Shown here: piece after piece, positions 12,729-23,800 of the stretch
How positions within the stretch are numbered: the first letter of the stretch is position 1
Layout: every line of letters starts with the position of its first letter
From: Tragulus kanchil
Taxonomy: Eukaryota > Chordata > Mammalia > Artiodactyla > Tragulidae
Direction of reading: 5' to 3'
Length of the DNA stretch: 64,000 nucleotides
Assembly: GCA_022376925.1 (NCBI GenBank)
Contig: JAIOJX010000032.1
Span: forward strand, 102,292,794-102,356,793
Made by a program: the position numbers and the translations under genes
The notes under the pieces: model-generated
The model's input: only the letters and a program-made list of their open reading frames with translations
Database searches by the model: none
Told to the model about the DNA's origin: nothing

Positions 12729-13730
12729 ATCACATGTAAGGTAAAGGGATCACTGACAAACAGTCAAAAAGAGACAAATCTTGTAGAGGGCTATACTTTT
12801 AGCCCAAATCCAAGCCCCCTTACACCGGAATAGGAAAAATCTATCTATGATTGGATAAGGGGAGGGGACACAGAAAAAAAATTAAGATCTCAAAATATTA
12901 CCCTGATAGACTCATAGCACAAAGACTACTATGACAGAAAGAAATAGAGAAGGAATTGGAAACAAAAAGTTATCCAACAATGGGACATGTTCATGTAACC
13001 AGTCACCAAAACAGACTTTAAAAAAAATTACTTTATATTTAATCATCATCATAATCTTTGACTATCATGTAATCACTAGAAATAATTCTGAAGACAAGGT
13101 ATCAACCTGGAATAATATTTAATATTATGTCTAATAATCTCTGGGTATATACAAACATATTTTACACTATCACAGAAACCAAAAGTCACCAGCAAAAATA
13201 AAAATAGCTGATGCATTTAGGTGGTGGGATTTTGTATGAATTACTTTTATAATTAGGATTATGTAATAACATTAAAAAGAAACAGAAACAGAGAAAAAAT
13301 ACTTCTTTTCAGATTTGGAATGAGAAATTTTAAAAATCCTTGTGGATTTTGCCTCAAAGGAGATTATTAAATTTAAGTTCCTAAAATTCAAAGATATTCC
13401 ATCAGTTGCCATTGTTAATGAGTTGAGATTACAAAATCAATGCCTTGATTTAATGTTCTCTAATTCGTTAATGATAGCATCACCAACTCAATGAACATGA
13501 GCTTAAGCAAACTCCAGGAGACAGTGAAGGACTGGGAAGAATGGCATGTTGCAATCCATGGGATCACCAAGAGTCAGATTTGCTTAGCAACTAAACAATA
13601 AAAATCCACTAAGATCTCTTTTCTGCCTTTACAGATCCTGTCCCCTCTTTAAATCCTGGAGAAGTTCAGGATAAGAGATAATCTGGGAAGAAATAGTCAT
13701 TGAGACCTCTGATAAATAGTGAGAAACCTA

Positions 13731-16028
13731 GCCCATTTTTCTGACAAAACATTTGTTTCTAACAAAGGGGAAATGCACTTGCTGAGCACCTTCTGTATTC
13801 CAGACCCAAGAGCAGAAACTTTACCATCAACACATTTAATAGACTCTACTGGCTTCATTTTACTGATGTGGAAACTGAAGCCCAAAAAGGCTAAGCAATT
13901 TGCCGAATGCCTTCCAATGACTGAGTCAGACTCAAGTCTGCCTGAACCCAGAATTCCGGTTATTTTCTGTGACACTATGTTGCTTCTTCTCAAAGTGGCC
14001 TTTCATTGACAAGCCCATTCTGTCTGCCTAAGGCAATATTTTTAAAACATAGAAAGCTTCATTATCACACCTTCAATTAGTAAAAATACTAAATAACACT
14101 ATTCTTACTGGAAAGCAGTAACACCATGGACCAGCATCTCCCAAAAGCATATCCAAGATACGGTCCCTGATAGAAGGATTCCATAGCCAAATAACATGGA
14201 CAGAGACTGTATACTACTGGCCCCTTTTAGAGATTCATAGTCCACTGAAAGCATCTGAGTATAGCTAGGAAAAAACTTAACGTTTATCTTTTCTAGTCAG
14301 TGCTGCCCAGACTTTTGTAGTCATAAAAGACTTTTTATCCAATTCCTCTTAGAGCTCCTGGCCCAACTGCATAAACCTCTCAGAGAACATGGAGGTGGTC
14401 CCCATGGTTAAAGCTGAAGGATGGTACTCTCCTTGAGAAGGACAGTATTCTCTAAGACTCTAGGACAGCTGTGCTCAGAGAGATGGTCACCCTAGGAGAC
14501 AGGGATGTTCTCCTCAGTTCTGAGCAGAACAAGAAAGGCCTTAGCACAGTGAAGTCTCTAAGAAACGTGACTCCATGGCGAAGCAAAAATCTTCAGCCTT
14601 GGGAACATCAGAATACAGACATCGCCATGCCATGGACTAGTGGTACCCAGCAGTGATGAGAGGCCCTCTGGTGTTTTCCAACCCACATGCCTCAGTAAGG
14701 GCAGTTAGAACAAGAGTGGAAGACTAGATCTGGCCCAGAGGAGGCACACAGTCAGTGCTAAATGGCAAGGTGAAAAGTTTGCTTGAATTTATGGGTCAGA
14801 AGATGGGGCTCAGAAGAGCATAACTGAATAAGAATTTAATGAAGAGAATTTTTAACCAAAAGATGGGCCCATATCCCTGGTAAAGGAAATTGCCCATTTG
14901 TCTGACAACACATTTGTTTCTAACAAAGGGAAATGCACTTGCTGAGCACCTTCTGTATTCCAGACCCAAGAGCAGAAACTTTACCATCAACACATTTAAT
15001 AGACTCTACTGGCTTCATTTTACTGATGTGGAAACTAAAGCCCAAAAAGGCTAAGCGATTTGCCGAATGCCTTCCAATGACTGAGTCAGACTCAAGTCTG
15101 CCTGAACCCAGAATTCCAGTTATTTTCTGTGACACTATGTTGCTTCTTCTCAAAGTGGCCTTTCATTGGCAAGCCCATTCTGTCTGCCTAAGGCAATATT
15201 TTTAAAACACAGAAAGCTTCACTATCACCTTCAATTAGTAAAAATACTAAATAACACTATTCTTACTGGAAAGCAGTAACACCATGGACCAGCATCTCCC
15301 AAAAGCATATTCAAGATACGGTCCCTGATAGAAGGATTCCATAGCCAAATAACATGGACAGAGACTGTATACTACTGGCCCCTTTTAGAGATTCATAGTC
15401 CACTGAAAGCATCTGAGTATAGCTAGGAAAAAACTTAACATTTATCTTTTCTAGTCAGTGCTGCCCAGACTTTTGTAGTCATAAAAGACTTTTTATCCAA
15501 TTTCTCTTAGAGCTCCTGGCCCAACTGCATAAACCTCTCAGAGAACATGGAGGTGGTCCCCATGGTTAAAGCTGAAGGATGGTACTCTCCTTGAGAAGGA
15601 CAGTATTCTCTAAGACTCTAGGACAGCTGTGCTCAGAGAGATGGTCACCCTAGGAGACAGGGATGTTCTCCTCAATTCTGAGCAGAACAAGAAAGGCCTT
15701 AGCACAGTGAAGTCTCTAGGAAACGTGACTCCATGGCAAAGCAAAAATCTTCAGCCTTGGGAACATCAGAATACAGACATCACTATGCCATGGAATAGTG
15801 GTACCCAGCAGTGATGAGAGGCCCTCTGGTGTTTTCCAACCCACATGCCTCAGTAAGGGCAGTTAGAACAAGAGTGGAAGACTAGATCTGGCCCAGAGCA
15901 GGCACACAGTCAGTGCTAAATGGCAAGGTGAAAAGTTTGCTTGAATTTACTCAAAATCCCACTGGGATACAGGAGATGGTGAACTCAGAAGAGCATAACT
16001 GAATAAGAATTTAATGAAGAGAATTTTT
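13731..16028. repeat. Overlap duplication 6: 13731-~14857 = 14892-~16028
   Basis: Offset 1161, falling to 1158 through small indels. Copy 1 decays before it stops: after GCTTGAATTTA a ~25-base stretch is missing relative to 15950-15972. The join at 14858-14891 looks like a garbled version of the SINE start at 16031-16060. Bases 12520-12728, 13731-13939 and 14892-15098 are a three-fold set. Confidence 0.95.
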
Positions 16029-16034
16029 ACAGAT

Positions 16035-16230
16035 GGGCTTCCCTGGTAAAGAATCTGCCTTCAATGCAAGAGACCCAGGTATGCGCCCTGGGTTGGAAAA
16101 ATCCCTGTGAGAAGGAAATGGCTATCCATTCCAGTATTCTTGCCTGGAGAAATCCATGGACAGAGACTGGTGGGCTTCAGTTCATAGGGTCGCAAAGAGT
16201 AGGACATGACTTAGATACTAACACACTTTT
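16035..16230 (+). mobile_element. Bov-tA SINE, sense
   Basis: GGGCTTCCCTGGTAAAGAAT, a CCAGTATTCTTGCCTGGAGA body and a GGGTCGCAAAGAGTAGGACA tail, followed by an interrupted T run. The head lacks ~8 bases of the tRNA-like A box. Confidence 0.9.
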
Positions 16231-16499
16231 TTTTTCTTACAGATACACAGAAAGGGTTAAAGATATCAACAAAGGACGGGGAGGCATCTAGGCATTGGCA
16301 ATTGCAGGAAACTTTTTCCACCCCTGGGTATGAAGGGAGAAGGGGAAAAGAAGTATCAAAGCTTGGCGGGAACTGGAGCCACAGAAGAGGCCCCATCTGC
16401 CAGGGGATGTGGGAGATAGAAGGGCCAGCCCAACAGTAAGATATCTGGGATGGGCTAACAAGCCAGCAGAAGTACTTGGGGAAACAGCTAGTGAAATCT

Positions 16500-16660
16500 G
16501 GGTAGCTATTATTAACAACTTACTGACCACAGATGTTTTCGTAAGCTTTTAGTTACCCAAATATTATTGATTGGAGACATACCCATATTCACTTACTTAA
16601 CAAATCACTGATCATAGGCATTAGTATCTGCAAAAATCCCCTGGTCAACATGTTTTAAGA
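16500..16660. repeat. Unclassified dispersed repeat, copy A
   Basis: Aligns with 63530-63690: shared landmarks are TTAACAACTTA(C/T)TGACCA, TTACC, CATTATTGA-like spacing, AACAAA(T/C)CACTG, and CTGCAAAAATCCC(C/T)TGGTCAA. Similarity is roughly three quarters by eye. The two sites are 47 kb apart and this is not part of the stutter. Confidence 0.6.
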
Positions 16661-16670
16661 GGGCACTATT

Positions 16671-16740
16671 TATTGGGTTGGCCAAAGGTTCATTCAGGTT
16701 TTTGCATAAAATAAAACAAACTTTTTGCCTAACCAAATAT
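16671..16740. mobile_element. Mariner MITE (Mar1_BT-like)
   Basis: TATTGGGTTGGCCAAAGGTT at the left and its imperfect inverted complement AACTTTTTGCCTAACCAAATA at the right make a ~70-base palindrome with a short loop. This is the non-autonomous form of the Tc1/mariner element common in ruminants. Confidence 0.85.
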
Positions 16741-16918
16741 ATCCATAGGCTAGAGAGACCTAGAGACATAAGAATTGCAGCAACAAACTCAGAATCTTAG
16801 AATTTTAAAATATACAGAGTCAGGGTTTACTTGGGAAAAACTCATATTTGGGTGAAACTGAGGCTCTCCTTCGCATGTCTGTGGCCCAATGAATTTCCCT
16901 CTGACTCATTTACATAAG

Positions 16919-19116
16919 CTTCCTGAGTTAGTTTGTGTGTGTTGCCTTCTTTTCAACTTTCCTCAGATGGGAAACCTGAAAACCATGGTGGCAGGTTTAT
17001 TTGCTTAAACATTTCCTATCAATGAGCCTGCCTATAGCATCTAAGATTTATGCCTTAGGTGGAGTGCTTCTACCCCAGCTAAACAGAAATAGGCTATCAG
17101 CCTACTCCACAAGCCCCACCCCTGATTCCAAGTCCTTCCAGGAACACTCAAAGAACTGTTGTTCTTGGGACTTGGGTCCTCATGTCCTTCTCAAAAATGT
17201 GCTTAGAAACCACAGGGGTGCCTGGATGATGGCCCAGAATGTGTGGAATTTAGCGCACATTTCGCGAACAAGAAATGGATGCATAGTCAAACTTGCCTAT
17301 GGGAGTGGGCCCTGCACAAAAGAAAGATGGAAGACTGACTAAGATAAGGTGATAGCCATGGACAAAGCCACTACCACCTGTAGGACTAGAGAGGCAGGGA
17401 AGAGATGCTGCTTCCAGAGCACCATGTAAGCCTGCCTAGTGGGAGCTTGAATCATAAATAGGAATATCCAGTGGTAGTCAGATCTCCTGAGACAATGAAG
17501 GACTTGCTGAAGATGTATTCAAAGCAGAGAGAGTTGGGGAAGAGATACTCCAGTGCATCTGCTCCATCTGACCTCCAGTATTGCTCCAGTGTCTCCAGTA
17601 AACTCAAGCTAGTCTGAAGCTAGTTGGCAATGGACATTAGAGACTGTATTTCTGTGAGATGAGAGGGAGGTTCAAGAGGCAGGGGACATATGTATACCTA
17701 AGGCTCCTGTGGCTGATTCATCTTGATATCTGGCAAAAACAACAAGATCCTGTAAGCAATTATCCTTCAATTAAAAAATAAATACATTTTTAAAGAAGCT
17801 ATTTTCCCTGCAATGTAGAAATGAAAGAAAGGGATGGGATGGATATAAGATCAAACATGTAAATTATTACTCATCATTCTCTACAGATGTTCACCCATCA
17901 CAGCCTTTATCTTATTATTATGATCAATGACCTTCATGTTGCCAACTACTTTATAAACTCCTATTTCTTATCTTAAATTCTCGATTTAAAACCCGGCAAT
18001 TCTTCTTAAACTTCCTGAGTTAGTTTGTGTGTGTTGCCTTCTTTTCAACTTTCCTCAGATGGGAAACCTGAAAACCATGGTGGCAGGTTTATTTGCTTAA
18101 ACATTTCCTATCAATGAGCCTGCCTATAGCATCTAAGATTTATGCCTTAGGTGGAGTGCTTCTACCCCAGCTAAACAGAAATAGGCTATCAGCCTACTCC
18201 ACAAGCCCCACCCCTGATTCCAAGTCCTTCCAGGAACACTCAAAGAACTGTTGTTCTTGGGACTTGGGTCCTCATGTCCTTCTCAAAAATGTGCTTAGAA
18301 ACCACAGGGGTGCCTGGATGATGGCCCAGAATGTGTGGAATTTAGCGCACATTTCGGCGAACAAGAAATGGATGCATAGTCAAACTTGCCTATGGGAGTG
18401 GGCCCTGCACAGAGAAAAGATGGAAGACTGACTAAGATAAGGTGATAGCCATGGACAAAGCCACTACCACCTGTAGGACTAGAGAGGCAGGGAAGAGATG
18501 CTGCTTCCAGAGCACCATGTAAGCCTGCCTAGTGGGAGCTTGAATCATAAATAGGAATATCCAGTGGTAGTCAGATCTCCTGAGACAATGAAGGACTTGC
18601 TGAAGATGTATTCAAAGCAGAGAGAGTTGGGGAAGAGATACTCCAGTGCATCTGCTCCATCTGACCTCCACTATTGCTCCAGTGTCTCCAGTAAACTCAA
18701 GCTAGTCTGAAGCTAGTTGGCAATGGACATTAGAGACTGTATTTCTGTGCGATGAGAGGGAGGTTCAAGAGGCAGGGGACATATGTATACCTAAGGCTCC
18801 TGTGGCTGATTCATCTTGATATCTGGCAAAAACAACAAAATCCTGTAAGCAATTATCCTTCAATTAAAAAATAAATACATTTTTAAAAGAAACTATTTCC
18901 CTGCAATGTAGAACAGAATGAAAGAAAGGGATGGGATGGATATAAGATCAAACATGTAAATTATTACTCATCATTCTCTACAGATGTTCACCCATCACAG
19001 CCTTTATCTTATTATGATGATCAATGACCTTCATGTTGCCAACTACTGTGATAAACTCCTATTTCTTATCTTAAATTCTCAACAGCATTTAAACCAGCTG
19101 GTCAATTCCTTCTTAA
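16919..19116. repeat. Overlap duplication 7: 16919-18010 = 18011-~19116 (offset 1092)
   Basis: The final ~25 bases of copy 1 (17985-18010) are a compressed, error-laden version of 19079-19116, with several bases dropped. Within the copies, small differences include ATTTCGCGAACA/ATTTCGGCGAACA and CACAAAAGAAAG/CACAGAGAAAAG. These shift the open frame that covers them (17001-17342 against 18093-18431), which argues against coding. Confidence 0.96.
17662..17795 (+). mobile_element. Ruminant L1 LINE 3' end
   Basis: GAGGTTCAAGAGGCAGGGGA, CATATGTATACCTA, GGCTGATTCATCTTGAT and GCAATTATCCTTCAATTAAA are the terminal ~130 bases of ruminant L1. Second copy at 18752-18885. Confidence 0.85.
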
Positions 19117-19308
19117 ATCACTTTCTTCAGTTGGCTTCTATGACACACCCCTTGGCTTGTGGTTTTTCTCCTTTATCATTTGCTACAGTTTTTTACTAGT
19201 TCCTCCTCATCTTGCCATCATCTATGTTGGAGCATCAAGATTCTTATTTCCTACTTTATACCTCCTTTTATGTCTTAGGTGGACCTAAATACCACTTATC
19301 TAGACATT

Positions 19309-19520
19309 GTTGTTATTTAGTTGTTAAGTTATGTCCCAAACTTTTGTGACACCATGCACAGTAGCCTGACAGGCTCCTTCTGTCCATGGGGATTCTCCAG
19401 GCAAGAATACTTGAGTAAGTAGCCTTTCCCTTCTCTGGGGAACATTCCCAACCCAGGGATAGAACCAAGGTCTCCTGCATTGCAGGCAAATTATTTATCA
19501 TCTGAGCCACCAGAAAAGCC
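19309..19520 (-). mobile_element. Bov-tA SINE, antisense, with probable TSD
   Basis: CCATGGGGATTCTCCAGGCA, CCCAACCCAGGGATAGAACC and a CTGAGCCACCAG end mark the complement of Bov-tA. CTAGACAT occurs just before (about 19300) and just after (about 19524), a likely target-site duplication. Confidence 0.88.
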
Positions 19521-19532
19521 CTACCTAGACAT

Positions 19533-20152
19533 CATTACCCTGAAATTTATAAACACAGACTCATTCCTCCTATCGTATCTTGTATATTTCATGTTTCCAA
19601 ATGCCTGTTGGAGGGTTCCAGTGGGATACTAGTAGGTATCACAAATATATCTTAAATTTAGATATTTTTTCTTCAGAAATCTGTCCTTTTTCCATTTTAT
19701 AAGCTCAGTCCTGAGTAGATGTGTAATGAATATCATGAATACATTTTCCATAATCATTTTATGAAGTGTTTTATAAGCATTTCATTCAATAAGCACCAGC
19801 AGAGAGTGTGGGAGGTGCCCAACCCTGGGCCCCTGGGTAAGGCACTGAGTAAAGAAAAGTGAATCAGACATGGTACCTGACCTCAAAGGAGAGAGAGACA
19901 CATCATTTATCCCCATTTGGGCATAAATTGTATATATTATTTGATCTTCCAACCTGCTTTAGTTTGCGTGACATCCAATATACTGTTATGATTCTTTGAG
20001 TTAAAATGTGGGCTAGTCTGACCAAGAGGCAGAATTTGCGAGTCTCTCACAGAAGCCAGAAAATCATAGTAATGGAATCATAGAAAGGTAGAGAGTACAG
20101 TAATTGAATAACATGGAGGTATAGAGACCTCCATAGCAGTGTGTGGGACTTT
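19533..20152. other. Gene-free stretch
   Basis: No coding signal; no repeat named with confidence. An MIR-like piece may lie around 19740-19830. Confidence 0.4.
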
Positions 20153-20244
20153 TCTCTAGAATGCTATGATAACAAGATTCAGCTCCAAACCTCATGTGCA
20201 TTTAAAAAACTAGAATTTAGAACTGCAAAGGAGACAGGTTTATG

Positions 20245-20360
20245 AGCTTCAGGCTCCTCATCTGTAAAATTGAGAAATTAGTAACACAGTGTTGTCATGA
20301 GGATTAAAGAATAGAATATACACAAAACACAGGGCATGATGTCTGGCCACAATAAAAGCA
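20245..20360 (+). repeat. MIR SINE relic, sense
   Basis: GGCTCCTCATCTGTAAAATT then GTTGTCATGAGGATTAAAGA fits MIR. Second copy about 21416-21530, where GTTGTTGTGAGG is closer to the consensus. Confidence 0.75.
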
Positions 20361-20435
20361 ACTACCATTCACTGGGTGCTAAGTATTTTATCTTTCATTA
20401 TCACTATTATTTACTGCAACTTATCTTTTAAGTGC

Positions 20436-20640
20436 AGTTCTCAGGTGACTCAGTGGTAAAAAAATCCCCCTGCCAAACAGGAGATGTGAGTTTGATCCCT
20501 GGGTAGGGAAGATTCCTGGGAAGGAAATGGCAAAACACTCCAGTATTCTTGCCTGGAAATCTCATGGACAGAGAAGCCTGGCAGGCTACAGTCCTTGAGG
20601 TCACAAAGTGTCAAACATGACTTAGCAACTAAAGAGCAGG
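20436..20640 (+). mobile_element. Bov-tA SINE, sense
   Basis: TTCTCAGGTGACTCAGTGG head, CCAGTATTCTTGCCTGG body, GGTCACAAAGTGTCAAACAT tail. Diverged. Second copy at 21605-21809. It sits immediately upstream of the BovB relic. Confidence 0.88.
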
Positions 20641-20699
20641 TTAGCATTTTATTAATTAGATGAAAATTAGAGCCCAGGGGCATAGCAATTTAATGTCAC

Positions 20700-21310
20700 C
20701 CTGTAAGTCAGGACCAGACATGGAACAACTGACTTGTTCAAAATTGGGAAGAGAGTATGACAAGGCTGTAAATTGTCACTTGGCTTATTTTCCTTACATG
20801 CAGAGTACATCATACAAAATGACAGATTGGATGAATCACAAGTTGTAATCAAGATTGCCAGGGGAAATGTCAACAACCTCAGATATTAAGATGGTACCAC
20901 TCTAATGACAAAGCAAAGAGGAGCTAAGGAACCTCTTAATGAGCATGAAAGAGGACAGTGGAAAGTCCAGCATAAAACTAAACTTCAAAAAACTAAGATC
21001 ATGGCATCTGGTCCCATCACTTCATGACAAATAGAAGGAGGGAAAAGTAGAAATAGTGACAGACTTTTTTTTGTGGGCTCCGAAACTGTGGACAATGACT
21101 ACAGCCATGAAATTGAAAGATGCTTGCTCCTTAGAAGAAAAGCTATGACAAACTAAGTGTATTCAAAAGCAGAGACATCACTTTGCTGACCAAGTGACCC
21201 CGTCAAAAACTATAAAGAAGGTTGAGCCTTAAAGAATTGATGCTTTCAAACTGTGATGCTGGAGAAGACTTTTGAGAGTCCTTTGGACTACAAGGAGATC
21301 AAACCAGTCA
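20700..21310 (+). mobile_element. BovB LINE ORF2 relic, first copy (internally deleted, cut by join)
   Basis: It begins in the reverse-transcriptase region (GGACCAGACATGGAACAAC) and runs through the stretch that normally encodes the catalytic R-Y-A-D-D motif. Here that motif reads R-Y-stop-D-G, so the enzyme is dead. About 60 bases after GACCAAG (21190) are missing compared with the second copy, and the element is cut at the block end. Confidence 0.85.
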
Positions 21311-21869
21311 AGGTATTTCTTTTTATTTCTCTAGAATGCTATTACGTCAGCTCCAAGCCTCATGTGCATTTAAAAAACTAGAATTTAGAACTGCAAAGGA
21401 GACAGGTTTATGAGCTTCAGGCTCCTCATCTGTAAAATTGAGAAATTAGTAACACAGTGTTGTTGTGAGGATTAAAGAACAGAATATACACAAAACACAG
21501 GGCATGATGTCTGGCCACAATAAAAGCAACTACCATTCACTGGGTGCTGAGTATTTTATCTTTCATTATCACTATTATTTACTGCAACTTATCTTTTTAA
21601 GTGTGGTTCTCAGGTGACTCAGTGGTAAAAAAATCCCCCTGCCAAACAGGAGATGTGAGTTTGATCCCTGGGTAGGGAAGATTCCTGGGAAGGAAATGGC
21701 AAAACACTCCAGTATTCTTGCCTGGAAATCTCATGGACAGAGAAGCCTGGCAGGCTACAGTCCTTGAGGTCACAAAGTGTCAAACATGACTTAGCAACTA
21801 AAGAGCAGGTTAGCATTTTTTTAAGTAGATGAAAATTAGAGCCCAGGGGCATAGCAATTTAATGTCACC

Positions 21870-22815
21870 CTGTAAGTCAGGACCAGACATGGAACAAATG
21901 ACTTGTTCAAAATTGGGAAGAGAGTATGACAAGGCTGTAAATTGTCACTTGGCTTATTTTCCTTACATGCAGAGTACATCATACAAAATGACAGATTGGA
22001 TGAATCACAAGTTGTAATCAAGATTGCCAGGGGAAATGTCAACAACCTCAGATATTAAGATGGTACCACTCTAATGACAAAGCAAAGAGGAGCTAAGGAA
22101 CCTCTTAATGAGCATGAAAGAGGACAGTGGAAAGTCCAGCATAAAACTAAACTTCAAAAAACTAAGATCATGGCATCTGGTCCCATCACTTCATGACAAA
22201 TAGAAGGAGGGAAAAGTAGAAATAGTGACAGACTTTTTTTCGTGGGCTCCGAAACTGTGGACAATGACTACAGCCATGAAATTGAAAGATGCTTGCTCCT
22301 TAGAAGAAAAGCTATGACAAACTAAGTGTATTCAAAAGCAGAGACATCACTTTGCTGACCAAGCTCTGTATAGTCAACGCTGTGGTTTTCCCAGTCATCA
22401 TGTATGGGTGTGAGAATTGGACTATAAAGAAGGTTGAGCCTTAAAGAATTGATGCTTTCAAACTGTGATGCTGGAGAAGACTTTTGAGAGTCCTTTGGAC
22501 TACAAGGAGATCAAACCAGTCAATCTTAAAGGAACTCAACCCTGAATATTCATTGGAAGGACTAATGCTGAAGCTCCAATACTCTGGCCACCTGATGTGA
22601 AGATCCAACTCATTGGAAAAGATCCTGATGCTGGAAAAGACTGAAAACAAAAGGGAAAGTGGGTGAGAAAGGATGAGATGTTAGACAGCATCACTGCCTC
22701 AAGGGACATGAACTTAAGCAAGCTCTGGAAGACAGTGGAGGAGAGAGGAGCCTGCTGTGCTACAGTCTGTGGGGTCGCAAAGAGTCAGACACAACTTAGC
22801 AACTAAACAACAATG
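21870..22815 (+). mobile_element. BovB LINE ORF2 relic and 3' end, fuller copy
   Basis: Same element as 20700-21310, read to its 3' end. In the correct frame the family landmarks K-I-M-A-S-G-P-I-T-S and G-H-L are recognisable, but stops and frameshifts are frequent. It ends with GGGGTCGCAAAGAGTCAGAC and a short simple tail. 5' truncated and non-functional. Confidence 0.88.
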
Positions 22816-23020
22816 ATAAACAAGATATGCAGGTGTAGAAATAGGACCCAAACTATGCTCACCAAATTGCCATCCCAGCACTGTCTTGATAACATCATTA
22901 CACCTTTTCATATGGTTCATCCACTGGCTCTCAGAGAATTTCACCATATTTGATGGAATATTCATGTTTATCAATGATTTATCTTATATTATACAACTAA
23001 GGGCTGAACCTATCTTGGAA

Positions 23021-23054
23021 TCAGTGAACTCCGCAATCAGTGAACTCCGCAATC
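23021..23054. repeat. 16-base perfect tandem duplication
   Basis: TCAGTGAACTCCGCAA occurs twice head to tail, with the next bases TC also shared. A small local slippage duplication, unrelated to the 1.1 kb stutter. Confidence 0.9.
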
Positions 23055-23289
23055 TTTTAGACAGCTCTATTTATATCATACCAAATCTGCTTTTTCCAAT
23101 CTTACCTTCAGAAAACATTTAGAATTTGAATCAGTGTTTTTGTTTTCTATGGCAGCTTTGAGGTATTTGAAGAAAGATCTCACCTCATTGAGCTTTCTAT
23201 TCCAAAATCAAATACATTTTTGTTATTCTGGCTTCCCTTATCTCTGATACTCTCTTAAATACCAATTCTTTTAGTACTACCACATTACA

Positions 23290-23800
23290 ATTTCTCAAGC
23301 AATTCCCTGTTCTGTATCTCTACTGCCACCCCTCTACTAACAATTCTGGCCACCTTTCAGCTAGGTTACTGCAATTATCTCTTTAGCATGGCCTTCACTC
23401 TCCACTCTTTGCCAGTTAGTACATTATCTATACTAGGAGCTGAAGTGATTTTTCTAAAGTACAAATCTGATACCATAACTTGGTTCTGTGGATGGATGCA
23501 TGCACGTTCAGTTGTGTCTGGCTCTTCATGACCCCATGGACTAAAGCTTTCCAGGCTTCTCCATCCATGAAAGTTTCCAGGCAAGAACACCGGAATAGGT
23601 CACCATTTCCTTCTCCAGAGGATCTTCCTGACCCAGGATGGGCATCTCCTGAATCTCCTGCATTAGCAGGCAGATTCTTTATTGCTACAACACCTGTATT
23701 CTCTATGACTTATGAAATAAATTCTTAATTCCTTAGTATAGCATATGCAGATCTTCATGTAAGGACCTCTTCTATGTCTCACTGCTATCCAGTGATACTC
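23290..23800 (+). repeat. L2 LINE 3' fragment split by a Bov-tA
   Basis: Left part: GGTTACTGCAATTATCTCTT and GAAGTGATTTTTCTAAAG. Right part after the SINE: AATAAATTCTTAATTCCTTA and ATGCAGATCTTCATG. Both follow the order of the L2 3' region. Second copy about 24430-24945. Confidence 0.65.
23494..23690 (-). mobile_element. Bov-tA SINE, antisense
   Basis: CATGACCCCATGGACTAAAG, CCATTTCCTTCTCCAGAGGA and GGCAGATTCTTTATTGC are the complement of Bov-tA. It interrupts the L2 fragment. Second copy 24639-24835. Confidence 0.88.

Larger units (their letters stand above)
11518..13939. repeat. Overlap duplication 5: 11518-12728 = 12729-13939 (offset 1211)
   Basis: The longest step-back in the window; the copies abut directly. 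Differences are scattered substitutions: CCTCACACC/CCTTACACC, ATAATCAGG/ATAATTAGG, TTTTACCTC/TTTTGCCTC, TTTGTCTGACAACAC/TTTTTCTGACAAAAC. This is more than expected for pure copying and compatible with two haplotypes or sequencing error. Confidence 0.97.
20153..22522. repeat. Overlap duplication 8: 20153-21310 = 21328-22522
   Basis: Offset about 1170, rising to 1212 near the end because copy 1 lacks material present at about 22365-22424 (it has a short garbled substitute after GACCAAG at 21190). The restart at 21328 is also degraded (ATTACGTCAG in place of the longer 20164-20181 segment). Confidence 0.95.

Noticed and set aside
17001..18431. Pair of ~112-codon frames resembling a duplicated gene
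   Set aside because: A 1-base indel and small substitutions change the C-terminal reading between copies, and the pair comes from overlap duplication 7.
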